Assembly: GCF_963855985.1 (NCBI RefSeq)
Contig: NC_087111.1
Coordinates: 2,485,001 to 2,549,000 of the forward strand
Source of the DNA: Ostrinia nubilalis
Lineage: Eukaryota > Arthropoda > Insecta > Lepidoptera > Crambidae
Length of the DNA stretch: 64,000 nucleotides
Reading direction: 5' to 3'
Made by a program: the position numbers and the translations under genes. Position 1 is the first letter of the stretch; the number at the start of each line of letters is the position of its first letter. A model generated the notes under the pieces. That model was not told the origin of the DNA. It ran no database searches and was given only the letters and a program-made list of their open reading frames with translations. Below are positions 11,572 to 22,829 of this stretch, piece by piece.

Positions 11572-13265
11572 AGTGACGTCACATTATGGATCGAAATTGC
11601 GATTTATGGACATAGCGATTTTTTTCACAATTTCTATTTGAAAAAATTACCTATCGATAGGTTACGTTATTCTGATGAATAAATGCTGCACAAGTTTTTC
11701 TCTAAAACCAATAGTTTGGCTGGAAAAAAATATTTTCCATTTTCGTTGTATGGAATGAAACAAAGTGGTCGATTTCGACTAAGCCTTGATAGATCTTGCT
11801 TTGAAACTACTTGAGCCTTGTTTTATGGCTTGTTGACTATAATCCTACGTAATCAGCACGCGCCCAAAGTTGCCCGTTCACAAGTTATGAGGTTCTGAAT
11901 TTTTTTTAAAAAGTAAGTAAAAGTGACTTTTTTTTGGAATATCTTTAAAGATTTAACGAAAATATAAAGATCCGATACGTTAATAATGTGAATTAACCTT
12001 AAATTACTGCTAAAAACACATTTTAATAAAATTCAAAGGAATAAAATCAGCGACATTTTTTTCACAATTTCTGTTTGAAAAAAATACCTATCGATAGGGT
12101 ATGTTATTCTGATGAATAAATATTATGAAACGTTTTTCTCTAAAACCAATAGTTTGGCTGGAAAAAAATATTTTCCAGTTTCGTTGTATGGAATGAAACA
12201 TATAGTGGTCGATTTCGACTAAGCCTTGACAGATTTTGCTTTGAATCTACTTGAGCCTTGATTTGTGGCTTGTTGACTATAATCCTACACTAACAGCGCG
12301 CGCACAAAGTTGCCCGTTCAGAAGTTATGAGGTTCCGAAAAATGAAAATTAAAGTAAGTAAAAGTATATTTTTTTGGGACATATCTTTAAAGATTCAACT
12401 AAAACATGAAAATTATATACTTTAGTAATATAATTAACCTTTCTCTTGTCGTCTTATCTAAAGAAAAGTCAATTTTACTTACTTTAATTTTTATTTTTCG
12501 GAACCTCATAACTTCTGAACGGGCAACTTTGTGCGCGCGCTGTTAGTGTAGAATTATAGTCAACAAGCCATAGATCAAGGCTCAAGTAGATTCAAAGCAA
12601 AATCTGTCAAGGCTTAGTCGAAATCGACCACTTTATGTTTCATTCCATACAAAGAAAATGGAAAATATTTTTTTCCAGCCAAACTATTGGTTTTAGAGAA
12701 AAACGTTTCATAATATTTATTCATCAGAATAACGTAACCTATCGATAGGTATTTTTTTCAAACAGAAATTGTGAAAAAAATATTGCCGATTTTATTCCTT
12801 TGAATTTTATTAAAATGTGTTTTTAGCAGTAATTTAAGGTTAATTCACATTATTAACGTATCGGATCTTTATATTTTCGTTAAATCTTTAAAGATATTCC
12901 AAAAAAAAGTCACTTTTACTTACTTTTTAAAAAAAATTCAGAACCTCATAACTTGTGAACGGGCAACTTTGGGCGCGCGCTGATTACGTAGGATTATAGT
13001 CAACAAGCCATAAAACAAGGCTCAAGTAGTTTCAAAGCAAGATCTGTCAAGGCTTAGTCGAAATCGACCACTTTATGTTTCATTCCATACAACGAAAATG
13101 GAAAATATTTTTTTCCAGCCAAACTATTGGTTTTAGAGAAAAACTTGTTCAGCATTTATTCATCAGAATAACGTAACCTATCGATAGGTATTTTTTTCAA
13201 ATAGAAATTGTGAAAAAAATCGCTATGTCCATAAATCGCAATTTCGATCCATAGTGCGTCATGTC
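11572..13265. mobile_element. 1.7-kb foldback with internal tandem duplication
   Basis: The sequence is symmetric about roughly 12,418: arms of about 845 bp starting ATGGATCGAAATTGCGATTT. Each arm contains two direct copies (about 440-bp period) of a block with CTATCGATAG and AACCAATAGTTTGGCTGG. No transposase is present. Strictly palindromic CTATCGATAG occurs at 11651, 12088, 12739 and 13178. Confidence 0.9.
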
Positions 13266-13479
13266 GTTACGCAAAGTATAAAATCTACTTGGAAGTTGAG
13301 TTCTAGCTAAAAATGATGACTACTATTGACTGCCCCAACTTTTTCATGTTTCATATAACTGATAGTTTTGTGTTTTGTAGGTCTAGGTATACCACTATTT
13401 TACATATGTGTTCCTTGAAGGCTCACTTCAAACTTACGCCTATCCAAGCCATTATTTTGAACCTTGTATTAAAAAGACA

Positions 13480-14020
13480 CGCTTTATTCGGGTGCGTGAC
13501 AGTTTACATAAGTTTATATGACATAAATTCATTTCAATAACGTTCATATTGTATAATAAACGTATGTTGTAATAACACTTGATATAAATTTTTGACATAT
13601 AATGTTTACTTCATATAATAAATCATTTCTAATAATGTCATTTCAGATACCAATCATAACGCATAAAGACATTTGATATAAACCTTACTTAATCTAAGAC
13701 TCATTTGATGTAATTTTGTTTAATATAAATAATTTTTTAATTTTTAATTTTATTTTATTGTTAGGAAAACAAACAGCATTCTATAACACATATTACCAAT
13801 TAAACTTCACATTTGCCAAAATAGTTTTCACAAATAGTTTATACATAGGTATCGTTTTTAAAATAATATTAAATAATATTATTTTAATTAAATAATATTT
13901 CATATAACCATTACATAAAATAAATATTATTTGTTATAACGTCTATTTGGTATACTCCTTAATTGATATAATTTCTGATAGATATAACTTTTAGTATGTT
14001 CTTCTTTAGCTTGACTTATA
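13480..14020. repeat. AT-rich degenerate TTTGATATAA array, left block
   Basis: Variants of TTGATATAA recur irregularly (13578, 13671, 13707, 13966). It mirrors 14590-14870, where the reverse form TATATCA appears. Confidence 0.45.
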
Positions 14021-14039
14021 AATTACTTTAGTGACAAAA

Positions 14040-14310
14040 ACGAATCGCCGTAAAACCGACTCCACGTAGTCTTGTCTGCCCTACCCCTAGAGTGTAATTT
14101 AGAAGCGCGTAGGCACGGAGGGGCGAGGCGGCCCGCGGGCTGAGGAGCAGGTGGCTGGTAGCGAGGCGCCGCGGCTGAAGCTGGCCAGCGAAGCCGGCCA
14201 GCAAGCCGAAGACGCGGTGTCGAGCGAAAGCCATCTGCGACGAATAGCACGCGAGGGACCGCCAGAGCCCCGCAGTGCCGGAGCCGTGACAGAAGTCTCA
14301 AGCTTTTAGT
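14040..14310. other. GC-rich island in AT-rich flanks
   Basis: Very GC-rich (GGCGAGGCGGCCCGCGGGCT). Open frames in it are probably compositional. It may be the core of a transposable element. Confidence 0.4.
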
Positions 14311-14315
14311 CATAT

Positions 14316-14384
14316 TTGCATGCTGCATGCCTGCTTGCTTGTTTGCCTGCTTGCTTGTCTGCTTGCTTGCTTGCCTGCTTGCTA

Positions 14385-14438
<54 letters not shown>

Positions 14439-14572
14439 CTGCTTGCTTGCTTGCTTGCTTGCCTGCTTGCTTGCCTGCTTGCTAGCTTGCTTGCTAGCTT
14501 GCTTGCCCGCTTGCTTGCCCGCTTGCTTGCCTGCATGCTAGCTTGCTTGCTTGCTCGCTTGCTTGCTTTGCA
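14316..14572. repeat. (TTGC)n microsatellite
   Basis: About 64 tetranucleotide units of TTGC with CCTGC and CTAGC variants. Open frames on both strands (Leu-Ala-Cys; Lys-Gln-Ala-Ser) are artefacts of the repeat. Confidence 0.97.
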
Positions 14573-14589
14573 TGCAATGCTTATTATAA

Positions 14590-14872
14590 CAATTGAACTT
14601 TATATAAAACGAGCTTTATTGTTGTATGATTTAAATTTTATAGTAAAAGAATTTTATCTCATTTGATTGTTCGACATTTTATTTTTATATGATTTGAATG
14701 TTATTTGTTTTAAATAGTATACATTGTAAGTTTTACAGAAAATATTCATTATATCAAACCATTTTATATCAGTTGTTAGTTATTTGTCTTAAAATTATTC
14801 GTTTTAAAATTATATTATTCGTTTATTATAGTAAATAATTATTATATTAAATGATTTTATATAATTCAAAGT
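14590..14872. repeat. AT-rich degenerate array, right block
   Basis: Contains TTATATCAAACC, TTATATCAGTT and TATTAAATG variants, roughly inverse to 13480-14020. Confidence 0.4.
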
Positions 14873-15021
14873 CAAAGTCAAAGTCAAAATGTATTTATTG
14901 CATTTCATGAATGTTTACAAGATGTGGTTATCATATTATCCAGTACATCATGTTACCCATTTAGGCTTAGCAATTAAATGATTGATTTAGTAATCAACGT
15001 GTAACGGATACAAAAATATTT

Positions 15022-15669
15022 TTAATTTAAGTTTAAGTCACTGAAGTACTCGTTTAGGCTGTAGTAGCATTTTTTTATTAGTAGGTTCTTTAGGTCTCTG
15101 AGGAATATTTTTTTATTTGTTTCTTTTCTTAATACTATTGGTAGTTTATTAAATATTCTTATTGCAGTGCAATATGGGCTATCTCTATACATTGTTGTGC
15201 GACATTGAGGTATTTTAATTTTGTATTTATTGATAGTTCTAGGGGGACGCAAGATAGGATTCGAATTTTCAAAAATAATCCAATTATCTTTAATAAATTT
15301 ACAAAGTTCCAGTATATACATCGATGGAAGGCTTAATATACGTAGCTTTATGAAGTGCGGCTTACATGAGTCCATTCCACCAATATTTGCGAGGATCCTA
15401 ATGCATTTCTTCTGCAATATAAAGAGGTCGGGTGCATCCGTACTGTTGCCCCAAAGGATGATTCCATATTTTAACCACGAGTGTGCATAAGCGTAGTAAG
15501 CTGCAGTTGCTGTTTTTTGATCCGTACTTAATTTTAACTCAAAGAGGGCATATGTGAATCGCGATAATTTTGATTTGATTTTTTTAATGTGATTTTTCCA
15601 ATTTAGGTGTGAGTCTATTTCTAATCCTAATAATGAGCATGTACTAATTTTTTCTAAGCGTATTCCATC
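15022..15669 (-). pseudogene. LINE reverse transcriptase C-terminal part
   Basis: Open frame to the stop at 15022-15024. Conserved L-L-G-L-E-I-D-S-H-L-N-W and Q-K-K-C-I-R-I-L are typical of the thumb and C-terminal segments of jockey/CR1-type LINEs. Its upstream half is separated by the Tc1 insertion. Confidence 0.8.
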
Positions 15670-15671
15670 TA

Positions 15672-17305
15672 CACTCGCGAGCAAAACTATGGAATCACTT
15701 ACATGAAGTTGTTTCCACGCGATCTTGTGTACTAACGAATTTGTTAGTAACAAAAAAAGTGGCACCATTTTAAAGATTAAACTTTTACCTTAAAATTGAT
15801 ACCAAATTCATTTCAATCACACCAGTATTTAAAAAGATATCCCGGCTGATGTGAAGAAGTAAGGAAAAAGACATGTATCAACTGTTATATACGTCGCGAG
15901 TTGCGGCCTACTTACCCCCTATAAAAGCACGTGTTTCGGATTTTTGCTTTCACACGTTGATCCGTACACATCTCAGCTTCTTTTGACACTTTACCTGGGA
16001 TTCTACACCTTCAGAAGCAGCACAAATCCTTGCACTATTGCAAGAAGGGCTCAGCCAGCGGGCTGTCGCACGTCAGCTCCACATAAGCCAGTCCTGGGTT
16101 TCGAAAGTTTTAAGACGCTTTCGGGAGACTAGTGGCTTTATCCCGAGACCAAGTTCTGAACAGCGCCGGTGCATATCGCAAAGGGATGACCGTTTTTTCA
16201 TGTCAACCTCTCTATGAAATCATCATTTGAGTGGTATCGACGTCCAGCAAGAGCTCAGAAATGTTCGTAGGATAGCTGTTAGCGTGTGGACAGATCGTCT
16301 AAGATATAAGCAATAGAATTTGACTCCAAAAAGGCCTGCCACAGGCTCGAAACTGACGGCAGGTCACCGACAAGCACGCTTTCAATTAACTCGCACTTAT
16401 TTTGATGGGTAGGCGAGTAATGGAGGCGAGTTTTGTTCTCCGATGAATGCAGACTGTGTTTGCAGTGCAGCAGTTGAAGAGGTCGCGTCTATAGGCAGCC
16501 TGGGGAGCGATTTGTGCAGTGCTGGTTCGTTGAAACAGTAGCTTATGGGGGTGGCTTGCTCGACTTCCCATCGAGATGTGTACGAGCAAATTGAAAGCGT
16601 GCTTATCGGTGACCTGCCGTCAGTTTCGAGCCTGTGGCAGGCCTGTTTAGAGTCAAATTCTATTGCTTATATCTTAGACGAACTGTCCACACGATAACAG
16701 CTATCCTACGAACATTTCTGAGCTCTTGCTAGACGTCGATACCAGTCAAATGACGATTTCATAGAGAGTTTGACATGAAAAAACGGTCATCCTTCTGCGA
16801 TGTGCACTGGCGCTGTTCAGAACTTGGTCTCGGGATAAAGCCACTAGTCTCCCGAAAGCGTCTTAAAACTTTCGAAACCCAGGACTGGCTTATGTGGAGC
16901 TGACGTGCGACAGCCCGCTGGCTGAGCCCTTCTTGCAATAGTGCAAGGATTTGTGCTGCTTCTGAAGGTGTAGAATCCCAGGTAAAGTGTCAAAAGAAGC
17001 TGAGATGTGTACGAATCAACGTGTGAAAGCAAAAATCCGAAAACACGTGCCTTTATAGGGGGTAAATGGGCCGCAACTCGCGACGTATCGAACAGTTGAT
17101 ACATGTCTTTTTCCTTACTTCTTCACATCAGCCGCGATATCTTTTTAAATACTGGTGTGATTTAAATGAATTTGGTATCAATTTAAAGGTAAAAGTTTAA
17201 TCTTTAAAATGGTGCCACTTTTTTTGTTACTAACAAATTCGTTAGTACACAAGATCGCGTGGAAACAACTTCATGTAAGTGATTCCATAGTTTTGCTCGC
17301 GAGTG
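15672..17305. mobile_element. Tc1/mariner-like foldback element
   Basis: TIRs CACTCGCGAGCAAAACTATG and its inverse are flanked by TA (15670-15671, 17306-17307). Arms continue inverted for about 0.6-0.9 kb. The left arm encodes, on the plus strand, a helix-turn-helix start of a Tc1 transposase (A-Q-I-L-A-L-L-Q-E-G-L-S-Q-R-A-V-A-R-Q-L), mirrored in the right arm. The centre has a decayed catalytic segment with L-T-P-K-R-P-A-T-G. It is not able to encode a transposase. Confidence 0.88.
15936..16600 (+). pseudogene. Decayed Tc1-like transposase
   Basis: N-terminal DNA-binding helix (residues as above) and the 16320-16600 stretch (S-K-L-T-A-G-H-R-Q-A-R-F-Q-L-T-R-T-Y-F) are recognisable but in different frames with stops. 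The DDE/D catalytic triad cannot be assembled. Confidence 0.65.
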
Positions 17306-17518
17306 TATTTCCAATTCTGCATTTAGTGGTGATTTTTGGTAGGGTCTAAATTCTATTATTTTAGTTTTTGAGTAATTTAATATTAAGTTGTGTTCTTGTA
17401 GCCACTCTGTTATTTTAGTAAAAATTGATTTTAGTTCTATTTGACATTGGGTAGCATTTTTAAACTTGTAAAGTAGCGATACATCGTCCGCAAACAATAC
17501 ACAGGGAGAGTTTATTTA

Positions 17519-17922
17519 AATTTGATGTTATATCCGCTAAGCATTATATGATATGTAGTTATATCATACATTACACACCCGCTTTATTCAGTACAAAACA
17601 CATAATAAGCTTATGGAACACCAAACCGCTTGTTCAAGAAGTCCCCGAGTTCCCAACTTCAACTGACGACACTTTACTACTTACGTAAGGCACCCCTTAC
17701 GTGCACAAAACTGACTCTAACTCAGACAGCTCTTAAAATTTCGTCTCGTAGTACCCCCGAAACTCGATCTGCAATGAGCACACTCTCGTTAAGGACAACA
17801 CATTTTGTCTAAAATTCTAAGTAAAAATGAAAACATAAAAAACAACAACAACATCGTAAGCGTAGAATTTTCGAAAAATATGTGGAGAATATGATGCAGT
17901 CATCTTTAGGATACCTCTGTGT
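17519..17922. other. No gene seen
   Basis: AT-rich sequence without recognisable features. Confidence 0.4.
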
Positions 17923-18283
17923 TTAAGCGCAATACATATTACATTGAGCCCGCCGGGCCGCTGACATAATATGTCGGCAACTTTTTGTCGGCGGTCTAGT
18001 TGGCGGCTTCACTTATTACAAGTCGGAAAATTTGGTCGGAAGTTTTGGTATGTCGGCGGCTTGAGATGAGAAATTTATTTGGCAGTCAGCATACAACCAC
18101 GTCACTACAGGTCGAGAGTCGCCGGGCAACTGAACGCAGGCGTACCCAAGCCGCCAACATGTTGGCGGGTAACACGCTGACGCGCGGGCGCATGTTGCCG
18201 ACATGATTCATTTCATACTGGCCGCCGGGTTCTTTCGCCGGGCTTTGTCGGCGGGCCGGCGGGCTCAGTGTATTGCGCTTTAG
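17923..18283. mobile_element. GC-rich MITE with AAGCGCAATACA ends
   Basis: Left TTAAGCGCAATACATATT and right GTGTATTGCGCTTTA are inverted. Subterminal CCCGCCGGGC and GTCGGCGG motifs repeat inside. Confidence 0.75.
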
Positions 18284-18599
18284 CTTAACATTCTGCCGTC
18301 TGTACAATAAACAAAATAATACATCATTATCATTACCAAATTGCTGACTTCTCCAAAATGCGCCATTATAGCCTGTCTTTAGCTTGTCTCATCCTGCTTC
18401 TATTCTGCCAGGGCGAGGGCGCTCTGCATAGATTGAAAAAAGAAATGGGATAATATTAAAAACGTGTCTAATGCATCAACCTTAATCGAAAGATTTATGT
18501 TCTGCAGAACGGTGACTCAATGCCTCCTTCCATGCAGATTTTCCGCTCAGATTTAAAGTTACTAGATGGTCTATAGTGATCTATTAGTAGTAAGTAATA

Positions 18600-18735
18600 A
18601 ACTATAATCCGGGCCTTTTCAAGGCGAGAGTGAATAGGCACAATCAAAATCAAAATCAATCAAAACTGCACTGCACAGGCACACGGCTGCACATGTACCA
18701 TCCTAAATTGCATCTCACTTAACATTAGGTACGAT
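18600..18735 (+). mobile_element. LINE fragment sharing sequence with 27,580-27,780
   Basis: CGGGCCTTTTCAAGGCGAGA and GATTGCGGTCAAATACCAGC match the reverse complement of the 27.6-kb fragment. An internal (AATCAAA)n tail interrupts. Confidence 0.5.
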
Positions 18736-19120
18736 TGCGGTCAAATACCAGCCTTTTTCTGCAAAAAAAAACTTGTGGTGGGTTTCATATAATCTGTGTA
18801 GAGTTTGTCTCTTCCAGAACCTCCAAATCCGCGTAGGTACTTTTTGAACTTTCCTGTTTACATGAGCCCCGAACATCCCACGTCTTATTTGAATACCCAA
18901 AAACAACTCCAGGCTTGTAGCCTCAAGAAGAGCTTACGAATAATCAGTACACCTGAGTAGAAGTTGGTAATTGCCTACGCAAAAGTACGAAAGTAAGTAA
19001 CTTGCCGGTAGGCACCTTTGACCTTTGATTTTTCTATATTGAGGAAACGGATTCTGCGAAAGGAAGTTACTCGTAAATAGAAATCATGGTAGATTTCTTT
19101 TACAGGTTTAGCGCCCTTCT

Positions 19121-20291
19121 GACCCACCGCACTACCAAACCACACTACCAGTAGTGTCGTGGGGAATATTTTTTCCCTTCTGCACTACCAAGCCAGTAGT
19201 GTCGTGGGTAACATACATCTTCATTCCCATCGACACTACTACCATAACTAAATGTAAAATTTGTAAAATTTTAGATTGTTTTGTAATAAATTATGTTTAT
19301 ATGCAACCCTAACCTCTGTGCAAATTTGCAGTTTGACGGAATTTACTGAAAATAAAATATTACCTAAAAGGGCTTATACCTATATAACTTTGCGTGAAAG
19401 AAAAACAAAAATTAAATTATTTTTACCCGACTACGGCAAAGCAAAAGGAGGGTTATGATTTTGACAGGCTATGTATGTTCATCTGTTCCCTCGTAACTTC
19501 TAAACTACTTATCAGAATTCGACAAATGACTAATCATTAGAAGCGTCTTAATAGGCTAGTTTCCTAAAAAATTTTTTTAGTCCGTCATGTTTAATATCAA
19601 AAAATATTGGACACATATATTTTTATTTGTCAATCTAACAAATAATTACATAGTTATGGTGCGTTGAAGTTCCGCACGACGTCACTTTTATGCAAGCATT
19701 GACGTCACGGGCCTCTTCTAATGAACTTTGGCGCGCTTTATCTCTTTAAATTTTCATTAGTTTGAAAAAGTGAAAAATATGTGTAGAGTATTTTTTGATA
19801 AGTTAACTGACGGACTAATTAAAACTCTTGCTTTTTGACCCAGGAAACATCCCTATTGTCCGCTGGTTATAGGCTATATGGGGTTTCACAAAATCTAATG
19901 TGGCGCCCTCTAGCGGACAAACCATACAGAGTAAAAAAATAAAGTTAAGATAAATATGCCGTGTTTGGTATCATTTGAAAGCGTTTTACTTGTACATTAA
20001 CCGTAACATGTACAGTACATAAGCCCTTTTAGGTAAATTTTATTTTCAGGAAATTCCGTCAAACTGCAAAATTGCACAGAGGTTAGAGTTGCATATAAAC
20101 ATAATTTATTCCAAAACAATCCAAAATTTTACAACTTTTACATTTAGTTATGGTAGTAGTGTCGATGGGAATGAAGATGTATGACCCTTAAAAATTACCC
20201 ACGACACTACTGGCTTGGTAGTGCAGAAGGGAAAAAATATTCCCCACGACACTACTGGTAGTGTGGTTTGGTAGTGCGGTGGGTCAGAAGG
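19121..20291. mobile_element. Long-TIR element with about 10-bp target duplication
   Basis: Inverted ends CCTTCTGACCCACCGCACTA / TAGTGCGGTGGGTCAGAAGG extend about 270 bp inward. GGTTTAGCGCC occurs in direct orientation just outside both ends. Long TIRs with 9-11 bp duplication fit a Mutator-like nonautonomous element. The interior contains a LINE-like fragment (19423-19560) and a nested MITE. Confidence 0.75.
19578..19819. mobile_element. Nested MITE with AGTCCGTCA ends
   Basis: TTAGTCCGTCATGTTTAATA and GTTAACTGACGGACTAA are inverted. The centre has GTGACGTCAC-like palindromes as in 26951-27185. Confidence 0.7.
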
Positions 20292-20299
20292 GGGTTTAG

Positions 20300-20800
20300 C
20301 GCCTAACTCAGTCAAAACCTGCAGGTGTTCTTGTAACGACAAAATGTCAGCGTGACTACAGATCTCCTTTTTTTTTATTTAGTGGCAACCAAACCTCTCT
20401 GGGAGGTTTATTTCTGCCAATGTCGAGTCAAAAATTTACATAATTATCAATAGAACGTGGGTGTTTCAGTTCTATTGATTTTTCATGGATTCCGTGGAGT
20501 TAAGTATGCCCGTAAGCAGGTTTCAAGACGCCACCGAGTCCAAAGCGGGTTGTTCATACGACAACCCACTCGACACTCGATGCGCGCTCAAATTCGAAGT
20601 GTCAGATCTTCAGATTTAAATGCTCAGTCACGTCATAATATGTCAATGGTCGCCCCTCCCGTGCCGGTCCATACCTCAGTCACTGACTGAATTAAGCGAC
20701 TAAGACCTATAATATTTTTATGTAATAGAATTTAATTTATAATGTACCTACTCCTTGCAATCTACTCGTAGAAATCGTTAGAAGATTAAGAGATGGCGTG
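20300..20800. other. Unassigned; possible orphan coding exon within
   Basis: The plus strand from about 20520 to the stop at 20690 is open and of balanced composition (R-R-H-R-V-Q-S-G-L-F...V-P-V-H-T-S-V-T-D). An AG at 20518-20519 could be an acceptor. I do not recognise the protein. Confidence 0.25.
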
Positions 20801-20807
20801 CTCCTGC

Positions 20808-20895
20808 TGTGATGATGATGATGATATTATTATCTTCGTTTCAGCCAAATGCCGTCCACTGCTGGACAAAGGCCTCCCCCAAGGATATCCACAAC
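20808..20895 (-). mobile_element. RTE-like LINE 3' end fragment
   Basis: GATGATGATGATGATATTAT precedes TTTCAGCCAAATGCCGTCCA and CTGGACAAAGGCCTCCCCC. Confidence 0.6.
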
Positions 20896-21201
20896 GATGT
20901 GCTATCGTCTATGCCTACAAAACAAAACAATCAAAGTGACTCTACCATTGTTTTCTTGCGAAAACCCATATTTGTGTTACACGTGGAAAAAGTCCAATTA
21001 AATTGTTCAATAATTTTGTTAAAATCCCCCACGAGACCAATTTGAGGTCGCAACAGCTTTAATAAGGTGAGCTGGGGTAATATTAACCATTTGATATTTC
21101 TTTGGCTTTGAATAAATCTGGAAACTTCAAGCGCATAGGTTTATAGACACGATAATACAAATGCCATGAAGCTGCTTAGATTGAAACCAATTTAGTTACT
21201 A

Positions 21202-21321
21202 ACCCCCTTACTAATAAAACTTACACGCTCGTTGAACGGTGTTTTAAAGTGACGTTTAGTATGGAAATGTCATTTTAAAACAGTGTTCAACAACTGTGTA
21301 ACTTTTTATTAGTAAGGGGGT
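21202..21321. mobile_element. Short MITE with ACCCCCTTACTAATAAAA ends
   Basis: ACCCCCTTACTAATAAAA and TTTTATTAGTAAGGGGGT are perfect inverted ends of a 120-bp element. Confidence 0.85.
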
Positions 21322-21832
21322 AATAATATAATTTGCTTCAATGACTAAAATTGACTCTCATTTTTAATAAAATTATTTTATTTGAAAGAAAAAAAAACGT
21401 TTTATATGGTCGAATGAAAGTTTGAAAACTACGTCACACTTTTCTTTTAGCTTTCCAATCAAGTCATTGAACGAGACTTCTTTCTGAATTTAAAAATAAT
21501 GTCATGTTAATTTTATTTTAATCTCTGCTTGTGTCCCATCTTGCCCCAACCTCCCCTCCTTACAGCTTTAACGACGTTTTGCCGTAAATGCATTAGAAGC
21601 GTCTGCAATTACGATGAAAATTGAGTTTGGCAACCCTGGGTGGAAACATTACATTTTCTACCTTTGTGATTAAATATTCTACCTATGGCAATCCCATAAT
21701 GAACCAACATCGTGGAAATTCCATTTTGTGTAGGTAATAGGACTTAATTTCACAATTTAAATTTCTTAGCGGTTAGAATCGCTTTTCAAACTACGACCTT
21801 TCGCTGGCTTGATTTCGACGGGTTCATCCAGT

Positions 21833-21885
21833 GTCTAAGTAGCTCAGCAAGTGAAAGGTCATGGGTTCGATTCCCGCCTTAGGCA
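21833..21885 (+). pseudogene. tRNA-like remnant lacking the anticodon arm
   Basis: GTCTAAG pairs with CTTAGGC as an acceptor stem. TAGCTCAGC (A box) and GGTTCGATTCC (B box) are intact. Only 53 nt separate the ends, so no anticodon stem fits. It is a tRNA-derived repeat or pseudogene. Confidence 0.55.
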
Positions 21886-22013
21886 GTTCGATTTTTTCAA
21901 GTTGTTTATTTAAAATTTAATTTCATGTGACTACACCAAACGAAAAGGCACTCAAAATAGAAAAGATATTGCCTAGAAGAACTATGTACGAGTATTTTCT
22001 ATAAATAACTGAA

Positions 22014-22430
22014 TTCGTTTCAGCCAAATGACGTCCACTGCTGGACAAAGGCCTCCCCCAAGGTTTTCACAATGAACGGTCCTGCGCTGACCGCATCCAG
22101 GCTCTTCCCGCGACCTTTACCAGATCGTCGGTCCACCTAGTAGGAGGCCTGCCCACGCTACGTCTTCCAGCCCGTGGTCGCCACTCGAGAACTTTCCTGC
22201 CCCAACGGCCATCGTCTCTACGAGCTATACGTCTAACGACGTGGTCGCTTACTATGGGCCTCATAAGAAGGCTCAAGGTCACCCAAAGGGCGATGGAGCG
22301 GGCTATGCTCGGAGTTTCCCTGCGTGATCGAATCAGAAATGAGGAGATCCGCAGGAGAACCAAAGTAACCGACATAGCTCGCAGAATTGCTAAAATCAAG
22401 TGGCAGTGGGCGGGGCACATAGCTCGTAAA
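22014..22430 (-). mobile_element. RTE-like LINE fragment with 5' inversion
   Basis: 22014-22245 is minus-oriented (3' end ACGTCCACTGCTGGACAAAG; R-A-G-R-R-S-V-G-R-P-P-T-R-W). 22255-22430 is plus-oriented (V-S-L-R-D-R-I-R-N-E-E, K-W-Q-W-A-G-H). It has the same head-to-head layout as 46800-47140. Confidence 0.7.
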
Positions 22431-22644
22431 TAACTGAATATCTTGATCTAAAAAGTAACAAAAAAGTATGTAAAAATCTAGTATTCAAATTAACCCTGGG
22501 TCAAACTCCACACAAAAACGATAAAATTATCCAACTCAGTCTAATAGTCCAGCTCTTTGGCTACTAGACCATGTATGTGCCTTTACCTATCAAATGTTGA
22601 AAAAATATTTTACTATCTTAAACCATAGGTAAATTGTCACTTCG

Positions 22645-22825
22645 TTCGTTCGTTTCAGCCGAAAGACGTCCACTGCTGGACAAAGGCCTCCCCCAAAGAT
22701 TTCCACAAAGACCGGTCCTGCGCCGCTTGCATCCAGGTACCTCCCGCGACCTTCACCAGATCGTCGGTCCACCTAGTGGGAGGCCTGCCCACGCTACGTC
22801 TTCCAGCTCGTGGTCGCCACTCAAA
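22645..22825 (-). mobile_element. RTE-like LINE 3' coding end
   Basis: Minus strand: E-W-R-P-R-A-G-R-R-S-V-G-R-P-P-T-R-W-T-D, D-D-L-V-K-V-A-G and Q-Q-W-T-S-F-G, ending in the 3' GACGTCCACTGCTGGACAAA. Confidence 0.7.
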
Positions 22826-22829
22826 AGAA

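Larger units (their letters stand above)
14873..17518 (-). mobile_element. 5'-truncated LINE (jockey/CR1-like) split by a Tc1 element
   Basis: Minus orientation. The reverse transcriptase motif F-A-D-D-V-S-L-L is at about 17497-17470. The thumb and C-terminal part (L-L-G-L-E-I-D, L-N-W-K-N-H-I, Y-G-I-I-L-W-G-N) is at 15669-15022, and the 3' tail is TTTGAC units at 14873-14890. Removing 15672-17305 and one TA rejoins the frame, so the LINE was intact there when the Tc1 arrived. The 5' end is lost at about 17518. Confidence 0.85.

Noticed and set aside
14306..14666. Open frames of Leu-Ala-Cys and Lys-Gln-Ala-Ser repeats on both strands
   Set aside because: They are translations of the TTGC microsatellite, whose 4-bp period keeps several frames open.
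21833..21885. Functional tRNA gene
   Set aside because: Acceptor stem and both pol III boxes are present but only 53 nt long; no anticodon arm can form.
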